A stretch of DNA of 9,199 bases from Muribaculaceae bacterium (GCA_009775195.1 VSPF01000013.1:1-9199), one strand, 5' to 3'; numbered from the stretch's first letter, positions 1 through 7,303 are shown. Numbers and translations: made by a program. Notes: generated from the sequence alone by a model not told the origin.

Positions 1-46
1 CATTGCCGCTGGCCTTCATAATTGGCGTTTGGCTTCTCGCGCTTAG
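1..46 (+). other. Unassigned 5' segment before the AT-rich frame
   Basis: This short stretch is visibly richer in G+C (a little over half) than the AT-rich frame that follows. In the frame of the downstream gene it reads 14 codons and ends in TAG at 44-46. In the +3 frame, positions 3-56 give a hydrophobic run (LPLAFIIGVWLLALSINF) that looks like a signal-peptide core and then stops at 57-59. It is either the tail of an upstream gene or the frame-shifted signal-peptide region of the AT-rich gene; the window starts too late to decide. Confidence 0.35.
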
Positions 47-2242
47 CATAAACTTTTAATTGATGTAAACTCTAATGAAGTAAGGATTAAAGATGAATAT
101 TCAGAAGCATCATATGTCTTCAATGAAAAGGTCATCGATTTACGAGAAGGCCATTTAGAGTATATCGAGGAAATTATTGGTGATATTATCTATTATGCTC
201 CTTCCACGCCTTTAGAGATTTTACCACCGACCGGCAGTATATTATATTCTTCAATCACACAAAAAATTCCTTATGGCATAGCCAATCGTGTCATTTCCCG
301 CACAAGAGAAAACGGCAGAATCAAACTACTCACATCTCCTATTGGGTTAAACGAACTATTTGATTATTTAAATTTAGAATCGTCATATCCTATTACATAT
401 TTATTAGGCGATGAAAAAGGGTTTTACGATGAAGAAGGAAATTTTGTTGAAATCTCAGTCGTAGATATGGACGAATCTTTTCGTCAAGCAAGAAGTCAAA
501 AATTTAAGAATACAATAGGTAATACTAAATTAATAGAAATACCGATTAAAATTCAAGGTAAAGATAGCGGGGTTTTTGCAAATGCAAAGATTCAAATTGG
601 AGGTATTATTAAATTCGTTAAGAATAATGATGAATTTGAATTATCTTTAGAGATTACAATTGGTATTACAGGCGAAATGGGCGTGAGAAAGCAGATTGTT
701 GATAACAAAACTGATTTTACCCCACAACTCAATACAATTTTGAATTTAATTAAAAAATCGACAATTCTAAAAGGAATTTTACCTGTCGCAGGAGGTCTGA
801 TTACTTTGAGACCGTATATTGATCTCGAGGCTAACTTAGTAGGTCAAATTAATGGCACTCTCGCAGTAGGATATGGGTATATTTTTGATTATAAATGCGG
901 GTGGACTCAAGATGGTTGGTTTGCAGAAAACAAGTCCAAGGAGCCTAAACTTGAAGACATTGTAAACACTGTTAATATAAAAGGCAAAGGAGCTATTGGC
1001 CCAGAATTTTTAATTCATTTGGGTTGCGGTCTTTATACAAAAGATATAGCCTTGATGCTCAATTTATGTCCCAATATTATCGCGAGTGCAGAATTAGGGT
1101 TTACTGGTGAAATTTCAACCAATCACTGGAAGATTAACAACGATATTATTAATTTAACGGGATCCATTGATTTGGAGGGAGAAATTATTGCCAAGTTATT
1201 TGGCGTGGATAGATATATCCAACGAGTAAAGATGGCCAGATTTGAATTGTTTAAATCCAGCATACATATATTCCCCGAATTACAGCCCACATCTATTATT
1301 GTTTCAAAATCTAATGACACGCCTTTGACTTTTGGTGCCAAGTACAATATTGAGGGGGGGCTATTACCATTATTATCAGATTATAAGGTCGGAATAATAA
1401 TAAAGGAATCAGATTCATATATTCATTCAGAGTTCGCAAATAAAAAGATACCACCTGTAGGTGCTGAAATATTTACTTATACTCTAAACAATCTTGCTAA
1501 GGACATCGAATATACTGCCATTCCTTGCGTATCTATAAATGGAGATATTTATGAATGGGAGGGCATACCCTTTTCATCTAATAAAGATAAAACAGATGAC
1601 ATATTACCGCCTGGATTCATTCCAGAACTTAACGATTTGATTCCTATATACGGGGGTGTAGATCCTCCAAATATAGAAGGTGATTATCGAATTTCGCCAT
1701 TTGAAACCGTTTGCTGCCCAGATGGGTATTATCAAATTGGTCAAATAATATCAGATAATATTATTCATTTTTTCAATCAAAACGAAACGAATAATACAAT
1801 AGATTTTAAAGACTCTCAATCAAATTATTCTGGATCAGAGGGCCGCGGGTCATTCATATGTGGTACTGGCAATACATTTACTGTGTTATTAAAAAATTTT
1901 TTTTGGTGGGAAAGCATGTATGATAACGCATGGTATAATGGGACAGAAGTACTGATTATTTCTGGGATAAAAGATGGGGACTGTATTAAGGATTTGCATT
2001 ATGTTATTACTGTTTTAGATAAAGAAGATTATTATAATTATTGTATGGAAATTGGTGCATACAGAATTTTCAAAGATGGGGATGGGATAACTCACCCTTG
2101 GAAAAACCAGAAATCAAAATCTCTGAAACATTCATCAAGTAATATGCATTCAGATAATGGTTTAAGCTGTCTACATCATAACATCCTGCAATTTAAGTCT
2201 AAAAATAGAGATATTATCAAAAGTATTCAATCCAACAAGTAA
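47..2242 (+). CDS. Multidomain Bacteroidales surface-type protein, 5' end missing or broken
   Basis: The frame is open for 731 sense codons and ends at TAA 2240-2242. The first in-frame ATG is at 467 (591 residues from there), but the 140 codons before it also look coding: positions 47-466 encode a segment (IIYYAPSTP, then IPYGIANRVISRT, then KLLTSPIGLNELFDYL) resembling a domain near the N terminus of Bacteroides lipoproteins and surface proteins. The true start is therefore upstream. Numbering from ATG 467: residues 20-270 are beta-rich with alternating polar and hydrophobic residues; about 272-370 resemble an FN3/Ig-like fold (VGIIIKES ... FTYTLNNL ... GDIYEWEGIPFS); 398-545 resemble a lipocalin-like C-terminal module of Bacteroides proteins (PPNIEGDYRISP ... 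IIHFFNQ ... VLIISGIKDG ... YRIFKDGDG) with cysteines 416, 417, 465, 506 and 526. Residues 546-591 are a basic tail outside that module. No T9SS C-terminal signal is apparent. Family resemblance is from memory; function is unknown. Composition far below that of its neighbours suggests transfer. Confidence 0.72.
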   Translation, partial: HKLLIDVNSNEVRIKDEYSEASYVFNEKVIDLREGHLEYIEEIIGDIIYYAPSTPLEILPPTGSILYSSITQKIPYGIANRVISRTRENGRIKLLTSPIGLNELFDYLNLESSYPITYLLGDEKGFYDEEGNFVEISVVDMDESFRQARSQKFKNTIGNTKLIEIPIKIQGKDSGVFANAKIQIGGIIKFVKNNDEFELSLEITIGITGEMGVRKQIVDNKTDFTPQLNTILNLIKKSTILKGILPVAGGLITLRPYIDLEANLVGQINGTLAVGYGYIFDYKCGWTQDGWFAENKSKEPKLEDIVNTVNIKGKGAIGPEFLIHLGCGLYTKDIALMLNLCPNIIASAELGFTGEISTNHWKINNDIINLTGSIDLEGEIIAKLFGVDRYIQRVKMARFELFKSSIHIFPELQPTSIIVSKSNDTPLTFGAKYNIEGGLLPLLSDYKVGIIIKESDSYIHSEFANKKIPPVGAEIFTYTLNNLAKDIEYTAIPCVSINGDIYEWEGIPFSSNKDKTDDILPPGFIPELNDLIPIYGGVDPPNIEGDYRISPFETVCCPDGYYQIGQIISDNIIHFFNQNETNNTIDFKDSQSNYSGSEGRGSFICGTGNTFTVLLKNFFWWESMYDNAWYNGTEVLIISGIKDGDCIKDLHYVITVLDKEDYYNYCMEIGAYRIFKDGDGITHPWKNQKSKSLKHSSSNMHSDNGLSCLHHNILQFKSKNRDIIKSIQSNK
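1354..1360 (+). repeat. G7 homopolymer inside the AT-rich gene
   Basis: Seven consecutive G bases lie inside a gene of roughly one third G+C and encode the Gly-Gly of EGGLLPLL near the start of the FN3-like segment. The frame continues correctly into the conserved C-terminal module, so the tract is currently in phase. Poly-G tracts are typical slipped-strand mispairing sites; that role here is inference. Confidence 0.5.
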
Positions 2243-2265
2243 CTGCTGCTAACTATGGTGCAGCT

Positions 2266-2297
2266 AATTCAGTCGGTGCGGAAGAGAACTGAATTTT
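2266..2297 (+). terminator. Possible intrinsic terminator of the AT-rich gene
   Basis: A perfect 8-bp inverted repeat, AATTCAGT (2266-2273) and ACTGAATT (2288-2295), encloses a 14-base loop and runs into TTTT (2294-2297), starting 24 bases after the TAA of the AT-rich gene. The stem is AT-rich and the U-run short, so it would be a weak terminator. A competing 5-bp stem, GCTGC (2245-2249) with GCAGC (2260-2264), lies just before it. Confidence 0.4.
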
Positions 2298-2343
2298 GTC
2301 GGGTATTGTTGTTTGTAGGGAATATTTATTGACAATGGCATCT

Positions 2344-2396
2344 TGCCGTGGGGCTGTCATCCTTTGGGTGACTCCCTGCGGCATTGTTGTTTTGTC
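2344..2396. terminator. Imperfect long hairpin between convergent genes
   Basis: An inner stem GTCATCC (2356-2362) / GGGTGAC (2366-2372), with one G-T wobble and a TTT loop, is flanked by GGG (2351-2353) / CCC (2374-2376) and then TGCCG (2344-2348) / CGGCA (2379-2383), with small internal loops. On the plus strand it is followed by a T-rich run (ATTGTTGTTTTG), which favours termination of rightward transcription. It also lies about 90 bases past the MFS stop codon on the minus strand, where the following sequence is AT-rich but has no clean U-run. It may serve both convergent units. Confidence 0.5.
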
Positions 2397-2471
2397 GCAT
2401 CTGGAACAGGGCTGCGGGTTTGTGCGCGGTAGTGTTTCACTGAGTGTGTCTGTGGCGAGTTCGGCGGGGGG

Positions 2472-3623
2472 CTACCGGGCGAGGGTTTTGTAGCGGTGGG
2501 ACATGTAGAATAGGGCGGTGGCGGCGATGATGGCGCCGGGGATGCCTACGAGCGCCGGGGATGCCAGGCCGAGGCCGTGGTGAATCGCGATGCCGCCGAC
2601 AACGGCGGCTACGGCGTTAGATACGTTGAACGCTATCTGTATGCCTGCGCCGCCAAGCATCTCGCCCCCCTTGGCAAAGCGGACAATCAGGTATTGCAGC
2701 GGCCCGCCGATGCCGAAGAGGCAACCCGTGGCAAGGAAAAGCAGCACGAGCGAGGGCAGTTTGTATGACGCGCATAGATAGATTGCCGGCATTATCACCA
2801 CGATAAGTACGGCGATAGAGGCCGACACGTTTGCGGCACCGTAGCGGTCGGCCAACTTACCGGCGGCTATATTGCCCAACACCATGCCTGTACCTGCGAG
2901 TACCATAATCCATGTCATGTCGTGGAGCTTGAAGCCGGTCACCTCGGTCATTACCGGCTCGACGTAACTGAAATAGCAATATACGCTCATCTGCCCGAAA
3001 AATACCCCGATGTATATGAGCCACGGCCCGAGGCTGCGCAGAAACTTAAACTGCCCCTTCAGTCCGGTGTCGGGCACCGGGTCGAGGTAGGGTACGTAGG
3101 CCCTTATGCATGCGTATGCCGCCAGGCCGAAAAAGGCAACGATGGCAAAGGCCACGCGCCACGACAAGGCCGTAGACACGAATGTCGCCGCCGGTACACC
3201 GACGACGTTGGCCACCGTCATACCGCCGACCATGACGGCCACGGCGGCCGCTCCGTGGCCCGGACCGGCGAGGCGAGAACACACTATAGCCCCTGCGCCG
3301 AAGAAGGCACCGTGGGGCAGTCCGGATACAAAACGCGCGATAAGCAGCGTGGCATAGCCCGGCGAGAGGGCGGCCGCAGCATTGCCCACGGCTATGAATG
3401 TGGCCAGGAGCAGCAGCAGCCTCTTCAGGGGCCAGCGGCGTAAGAATATGAGCATGGGCGCACCGACAGCCACGCCGGTGGCATAGGCCGATATAAGGTG
3501 CCCGGCCTTGACTATGCTTATATCGAGACTGTGGGCAACATCACCGAGTATGCCCATCATCGTAAATTCGGCTATCCCGAGGGCAAAGGTGCCTATTGCG
3601 AGGGCGGTAAGGGCTTTGGTCAT
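2472..3623 (-). CDS. MFS efflux transporter, DHA1/AraJ-like
   Basis: This 383-residue protein has the length and hydrophobic pattern of a 12-helix major facilitator, acting in the inner membrane, probably as a proton-coupled exporter of small molecules. The first helix (GTFALGIAEFTMMGILG, residues 11-27) is typical of the AraJ/YdhP-type branch. Residues 133-157 (GGMTVANVVGVPAA ... LSWR) match the antiporter motif of helix 5. A motif-A-like GKLADRYG lies at 255-262, while the usual motif A between helices 2 and 3 is degenerate (RRWPLKR). Late NVSNAVAAVVGG (333-344) also fits the branch. A soluble loop at about 177-195 separates the two halves. The ATG at 3623 follows the gldN stop codon by a single base (TGA-T-ATG), which suggests translational coupling. 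Substrate is unknown; this type is not an established T9SS component. Confidence 0.9.
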   Translation of the reverse strand: MTKALTALAIGTFALGIAEFTMMGILGDVAHSLDISIVKAGHLISAYATGVAVGAPMLIFLRRWPLKRLLLLLATFIAVGNAAAALSPGYATLLIARFVSGLPHGAFFGAGAIVCSRLAGPGHGAAAVAVMVGGMTVANVVGVPAATFVSTALSWRVAFAIVAFFGLAAYACIRAYVPYLDPVPDTGLKGQFKFLRSLGPWLIYIGVFFGQMSVYCYFSYVEPVMTEVTGFKLHDMTWIMVLAGTGMVLGNIAAGKLADRYGAANVSASIAVLIVVIMPAIYLCASYKLPSLVLLFLATGCLFGIGGPLQYLIVRFAKGGEMLGGAGIQIAFNVSNAVAAVVGGIAIHHGLGLASPALVGIPGAIIAATALFYMSHRYKTLAR

Positions 3624-3624
3624 A

Positions 3625-4773
3625 TCAACGGCGGCGGCGCACAGAACGGGCGGCGCTTGACGATGTAGAGCTTTTGATTTCTTTCGGTTTGCGTTCTTTT
3701 ACTTTCTTCTCCTTGGCCGGTTTGGTCGCCTTAGCCGAGCGTTTAGCCGAGCGGCGTGTGGCCCTGGTATTCGAAGTCTTCTCGGTGGCATTTTCGACCT
3801 GGGCAGTGTCGGCAGCGGCAGCCTCGAGAGCTTCGCGGGCCTCGCGTGCGGCTATGACCTCTTCGCGGGTCGGCACCCACAGCTTCTCCTCGAACTTGTC
3901 GAGACGGTTCTGTATACTGTCTTGTGCGCGTTTCAGGGCGTCGGGGTCGGGATATTGCTGCACCATCGACTTGTTTTTGAGGTTGCGCGTCTTGTAGATG
4001 TCGCCGTCATACATGGTCAGGGTAAAGAAGTCGTCGTAGCTGCAGGTGGGCAGGTTGTTGTCGTCGTCGATAAATATCGACTGGGCGGCAAGATAGGGGC
4101 GCAGGTCGGAGAATTTGACCCAGAACATCGGGTATTTGAGCGCGTCGCCGCCAAAGTCGCCGGCACGATGCAAAACCGGGCAAATGGCTTCGACTACTGG
4201 GCGCAGACGATTGTGACGGGTATCATACTCCCAACGCTCGACCAGGTAGTACGACAGCACCTCGTTGGTGGGCACGTCGCTGGGGTCGATGGTAAACCGT
4301 GGATTTTTTTCGGTCGACCCTTTGGCCTCGGTATAGGGTATGTAGAACTTGTCGAGCACGTCGCGTGTCTTGATGCGGTATTGGTCTGTAAAGATTTCGC
4401 GACCGTCGAGATACTCGTATGCCGGTATGGTGTTCGATGCCAACAGGCGCATGATGATGCGGAAGAGGTTCTCTTGACCGTCAATCGGCTCCTCGGGGAA
4501 ATATAGGGCGGCGTTCTTATCTTTGTCGAGGTCGAGCGAACGGTATATTACGCGCATCCACTGACGGTCGGCATCGCTGAGAGACTCGTCGGTGTCGCTA
4601 TAGAAACTCTGCATACGTTCGGTCACCTTGGTGCCGTCTTGTGCTTGCTCGGCCTTTCGGTCGCGGCCTCCACGGCGCACCACGCTGCCCTGGCTCTGCT
4701 CCTGGGCTTCGAGCGAGGGGGCAAACATCAGCAGGGCGGTCGCCGCAAGGGTTATTTTGATTATCTTGTGCAT
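3625..4773 (-). CDS. gldN: T9SS ring protein GldN/PorN
   Basis: GldN is the periplasmic protein that, with the lipoprotein GldK, forms the ring under the outer membrane in the type IX secretion system. The 382-residue product starts with a Sec signal peptide (about 1-23, hydrophobic ITLAATALLMFAPS, likely cut after LEA). The conserved core is about 65-300: ADRQWMRVIYRSLDLDKDKN, ENLFRIIMRLL, YYLVERWEYD, ALKYPMFWVKFSDLRPYL, then SIFIDDDNNLPTCSYDDFF with TLTMYDGDIYKT, a stretch typical of the family. After residue 305 comes a charged helix rich in Ala and Glu, then a Lys/Arg/Ser-rich tail (about 334-382) ending RSVRRRR. The gene begins 16 bases after the gldM stop, and the MFS gene starts one base after its own stop. 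The order K-L-M-N supports the call. Confidence 0.95.
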   Translation of the reverse strand: MHKIIKITLAATALLMFAPSLEAQEQSQGSVVRRGGRDRKAEQAQDGTKVTERMQSFYSDTDESLSDADRQWMRVIYRSLDLDKDKNAALYFPEEPIDGQENLFRIIMRLLASNTIPAYEYLDGREIFTDQYRIKTRDVLDKFYIPYTEAKGSTEKNPRFTIDPSDVPTNEVLSYYLVERWEYDTRHNRLRPVVEAICPVLHRAGDFGGDALKYPMFWVKFSDLRPYLAAQSIFIDDDNNLPTCSYDDFFTLTMYDGDIYKTRNLKNKSMVQQYPDPDALKRAQDSIQNRLDKFEEKLWVPTREEVIAAREAREALEAAAADTAQVENATEKTSNTRATRRSAKRSAKATKPAKEKKVKERKPKEIKSSTSSSAARSVRRRR

Positions 4774-4789
4774 CGTTGTTATTATTTCT

Positions 4790-6355
4790 TCAGTTTATAA
4801 TTACCTCCATAGGCGACAGGTCGCGAGTGAGGCCGTCGGGGCCCTTGGCCCTGATACGCGATATATAGAAGCGTTTGCCTCGGCCGAGACGCTGGAACTG
4901 CTGTTTCTGCCTCTGCGAGAACTGTGACCCGTTGCTTACCTCGGGCATGGCGTTGCCCGACGAGTCGAAGAACACGGTCTCGAAACTCTCGACAGTAAAC
5001 GGCGTGTCGAGCAGGCCGTCGTCAATCGCAGCCTCGAGGCCGGGTGAAGCCAGCAGCAGGGCTTTCTTGAACGGTTTGCCGCCACGGTAGTGGTCGGTGT
5101 TGCCCGAGGCGTCTTTAAAGGCGATAAACGGTGTCGGGTCGGGCAGCTTGCGCACACGGAATTTTGTCTGTGCCATCTGTATTGGCTTGCCGTCCATGTT
5201 GGCTGTAACAGTGACAGTGGCGTCGCTGCCTACCTGGCCGGGACGTGCCACCCAGTGGTCGCCTTGGCGCGTAAGGGTGCCGTTGGTCATGCTGGCCGAT
5301 ATGTCGCCCATGGCAACGCCGGGAACTGAGATGCTCACAGGGTTGTCGATGCCGGCATAGAGCACGTTCATCATCGTTGCCGAAACAGTGGCCATAGGCT
5401 CGATAACGGTGTACGACGATGTGAAGTCGCGGCGGGTGGTAGAGCCGTCGGGGTTGGGCACCTCGAGCCAGCCCTTATAGGTGAAGTCGCCTGTCGAGCC
5501 GGTCGACACTTCGTAGAGGCCGAGGTCGTTGGGCAACTGCTTGCCTTCGATAAAGATTTGCGGACGCTGTGTGGTATCGACTGCGGCAAGGACGATGTTG
5601 GCCGAGTACTTGCTGCCGCGCATCACGAGGCGTGACTGGGGCAGCACGTAGGCCGACAGTTCGTTTACTCGCACGTCGCCGGCATCGACCTGGCTCAGGA
5701 GCGAGTTGAGGGCCTCGCCCTCGGCATAGAGTATGTCGCTCTGCAACTTGGCGAGTATGGTCACAGCGGCAACCACGGGCTGCTGGTCAAATTTGGCCTC
5801 TTCCCAAGATTGCGGTGCCAGTGTGCCACGCCGTGTGACCGACGCTGTCGACAGGGCCTCGGCAATGGTAGCGCGTTTGGTGGTGTCAGGGATAAACGAG
5901 GTCACGAAGTCGCTGTAGCCGTCGAGCCGCTGGCGTAGCTGGGCACCGCGTGGATTACCGGGGGCCAGCATTACCACGGCGGCAGATTCGAGGTCGTCGC
6001 GGTTCTTTATGTCGAGAACGTTGCCGTCGTCGCCGTCTGCTTCGTGCACGATGGCTTGTTTGAGGGTGTCGACGTAGCTATAGAGTTCGGCAGTGCGCTG
6101 ACGCACTTCGTTGGCTTTTTCGAGCCACGCTGTTGCCTTGCCGGGGTTTTGCTCTGCCAGGGCATGTAGTTCGCCGTATATGGCACTGTTGCGCTGCCCG
6201 TAGTTGGTGTTGGAGCGGTTGAGGCCCTCGTGCACCTGCGTAAAGCCGTCAAGCACGTCGCTCGACACGTTGAGCGCCAGCATGGCCGTCAGTACGATGT
6301 ACATGAGGTTAATCATCTTCTGACGTGGAGAAAGCCTTGTGTTGTTTGCTCCCAT
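4790..6355 (-). CDS. gldM: T9SS motor shaft protein GldM/PorM
   Basis: GldM is the inner-membrane protein whose dimeric periplasmic part spans the periplasm and transmits GldL motor force to the GldK-GldN ring. The 521 residues match the usual length. The N terminus holds the hallmark LSPRQKMINLMY followed by a single membrane helix (about 15-32, IVLTAMLALNVSS); Arg11 corresponds, by my alignment from memory, to Arg9 of the Flavobacterium protein, which faces the GldL acidic residue. The periplasmic part runs as a helical first domain (about 36-225) and three beta domains (roughly 230-317, 318-402, 405-521). Landmarks are SSYTVIEPMATVSATMMNVL (313-332), NPVSISVPG (338-346) and FRVRKLPDPTPFIAF (399-413). 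It starts 21 bases after gldL stops and ends 16 bases before gldN. Confidence 0.96.
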   Translation of the reverse strand: MGANNTRLSPRQKMINLMYIVLTAMLALNVSSDVLDGFTQVHEGLNRSNTNYGQRNSAIYGELHALAEQNPGKATAWLEKANEVRQRTAELYSYVDTLKQAIVHEADGDDGNVLDIKNRDDLESAAVVMLAPGNPRGAQLRQRLDGYSDFVTSFIPDTTKRATIAEALSTASVTRRGTLAPQSWEEAKFDQQPVVAAVTILAKLQSDILYAEGEALNSLLSQVDAGDVRVNELSAYVLPQSRLVMRGSKYSANIVLAAVDTTQRPQIFIEGKQLPNDLGLYEVSTGSTGDFTYKGWLEVPNPDGSTTRRDFTSSYTVIEPMATVSATMMNVLYAGIDNPVSISVPGVAMGDISASMTNGTLTRQGDHWVARPGQVGSDATVTVTANMDGKPIQMAQTKFRVRKLPDPTPFIAFKDASGNTDHYRGGKPFKKALLLASPGLEAAIDDGLLDTPFTVESFETVFFDSSGNAMPEVSNGSQFSQRQKQQFQRLGRGKRFYISRIRAKGPDGLTRDLSPMEVIIN

Positions 6356-6376
6356 CGGTTATATGGTGGTTGTGGG

Positions 6377-7303
6377 TTATACGTTGGCCTGCTGCTCGGC
6401 AGGGGCGGTGTGCATTGCGCCGTTGTGGGCGGCGTCGCTGTTGATACCTATGCCGCCGAGGTCGGGCATGGCCGTGGGGCGGTACATGTTGACGGTCATG
6501 GCCTGTATCATGCGCTCGTAGATACTGTTGAGCTGCTGCATGTAGCGGGCCATCTTTTCGGTCTCCTCGCAGTAGCGCGCACTCTGGTTAGCACTCTTCT
6601 CATACATGTCGCGTATGTCTTTGATGCCACGGTTTACGCGGTCGATTGCATCGATTTGCGACGATACGCTGCGAAGCTGTAGCTCGTATATTGTGTTGAG
6701 GCCGCCAAGGTTCTGGTGAAGGGCTGTCATCTGTTCTACATATCCGGCCGAGCTGCGGCTGATTCCCTCGGAGTTCTCGGTTATGGCGCGATAGCTGTCG
6801 AGCAGGGTAGCCGATACCTGGTTGAGGGCCGAGGTGGTGGTGTGTAGCTGGCGCATCTCCTCGGCAAGGGCCGACATCTCGTCGAGACACTGGCGTGCCG
6901 ACGAGGTGAACGACTGCATGTCGGTGGCATTGACGTCGACATGCAGCCCGGCTGCGGCATGTCCGCCCTGGGGGGCCTCGCCTACAACGACTGAGCCGCC
7001 AACAACGCCGCCCAAGCCGCCTCGTACTTCTGCATCTTCCTCGCCACGAAGGGCCGGGAAGACGTCTTCCCACTTATATTCTTTTGGCGGACGGTCGAAA
7101 GCCGTCAGCACGAACATCAGCACCTCGGTGCCCATGCCGATTGACAACAGCGTGTTGCCGCCGGGCAGGTGGAGGATTTTGAAGAGTGCGCCCCATATGA
7201 CGATTGCCGCACCTATGGAGTACGCGAAGTTGAAGAAGCGCTGGCCCTTCTCACTGCTGATAAAAGAGCTGATGACGCCTTTGTATGTTTCTACTTTTCC
7301 CAT
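6377..7303 (-). CDS. gldL: T9SS motor protein GldL/PorL
   Basis: GldL is the inner-membrane partner of GldM; a pentamer surrounds two GldM helices and converts proton motive force into movement. I start it at ATG 7303 (308 residues), because MGKVETYKG is the familiar N terminus of Bacteroidales PorL; an upstream ATG at 7384 would add 27 low-complexity Thr/Asn/Lys residues and overlap gldK. Residues 1-23 are a Bacteroidales-type N-terminal extension. Two membrane helices follow (about 24-44 and 51-69). Lys42 and His45 in FKILHLPGGN and Glu60 in GMGTEVLMF correspond to the conserved ionisable residues of the family. DRPPKEYKWEDVFPAL (70-85) marks the cytoplasmic side. A Gly-rich linker (95-120) leads to a coiled-coil-like cytoplasmic region (about 128-275) with a repeated LN-x-IYE motif (202-207 and 258-263). 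It lies 49 bases from gldK and 21 from gldM. Confidence 0.95.
   Translation of the reverse strand: MGKVETYKGVISSFISSEKGQRFFNFAYSIGAAIVIWGALFKILHLPGGNTLLSIGMGTEVLMFVLTAFDRPPKEYKWEDVFPALRGEEDAEVRGGLGGVVGGSVVVGEAPQGGHAAAGLHVDVNATDMQSFTSSARQCLDEMSALAEEMRQLHTTTSALNQVSATLLDSYRAITENSEGISRSSAGYVEQMTALHQNLGGLNTIYELQLRSVSSQIDAIDRVNRGIKDIRDMYEKSANQSARYCEETEKMARYMQQLNSIYERMIQAMTVNMYRPTAMPDLGGIGINSDAAHNGAMHTAPAEQQANV

Noticed and set aside
44..46. TAG recoded as an amino acid (as in some gut phages)
   Set aside because: No other in-frame TAG occurs in the gene, the gldKLMN operon beside it uses the standard code, and nothing looks like phage.
42..58. Programmed -1 frameshift joining the hydrophobic +3-frame peptide to the AT-rich gene
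   Set aside because: The bases around AAACTTT do not form a canonical X-XXY-YYZ slippery site and no downstream stem-loop was evident.
2296..2493. 65-codon frame with a TTG start in the convergent intergenic region
   Set aside because: Needs a TTG start, overlaps the terminator-like hairpin and the end of the MFS gene, and encodes no recognisable sequence.
3922..4506. 194-codon open frame antisense to gldN
   Set aside because: It lies entirely within gldN on the other strand, its composition is explained by the codon bias of gldN, and no motif is visible.
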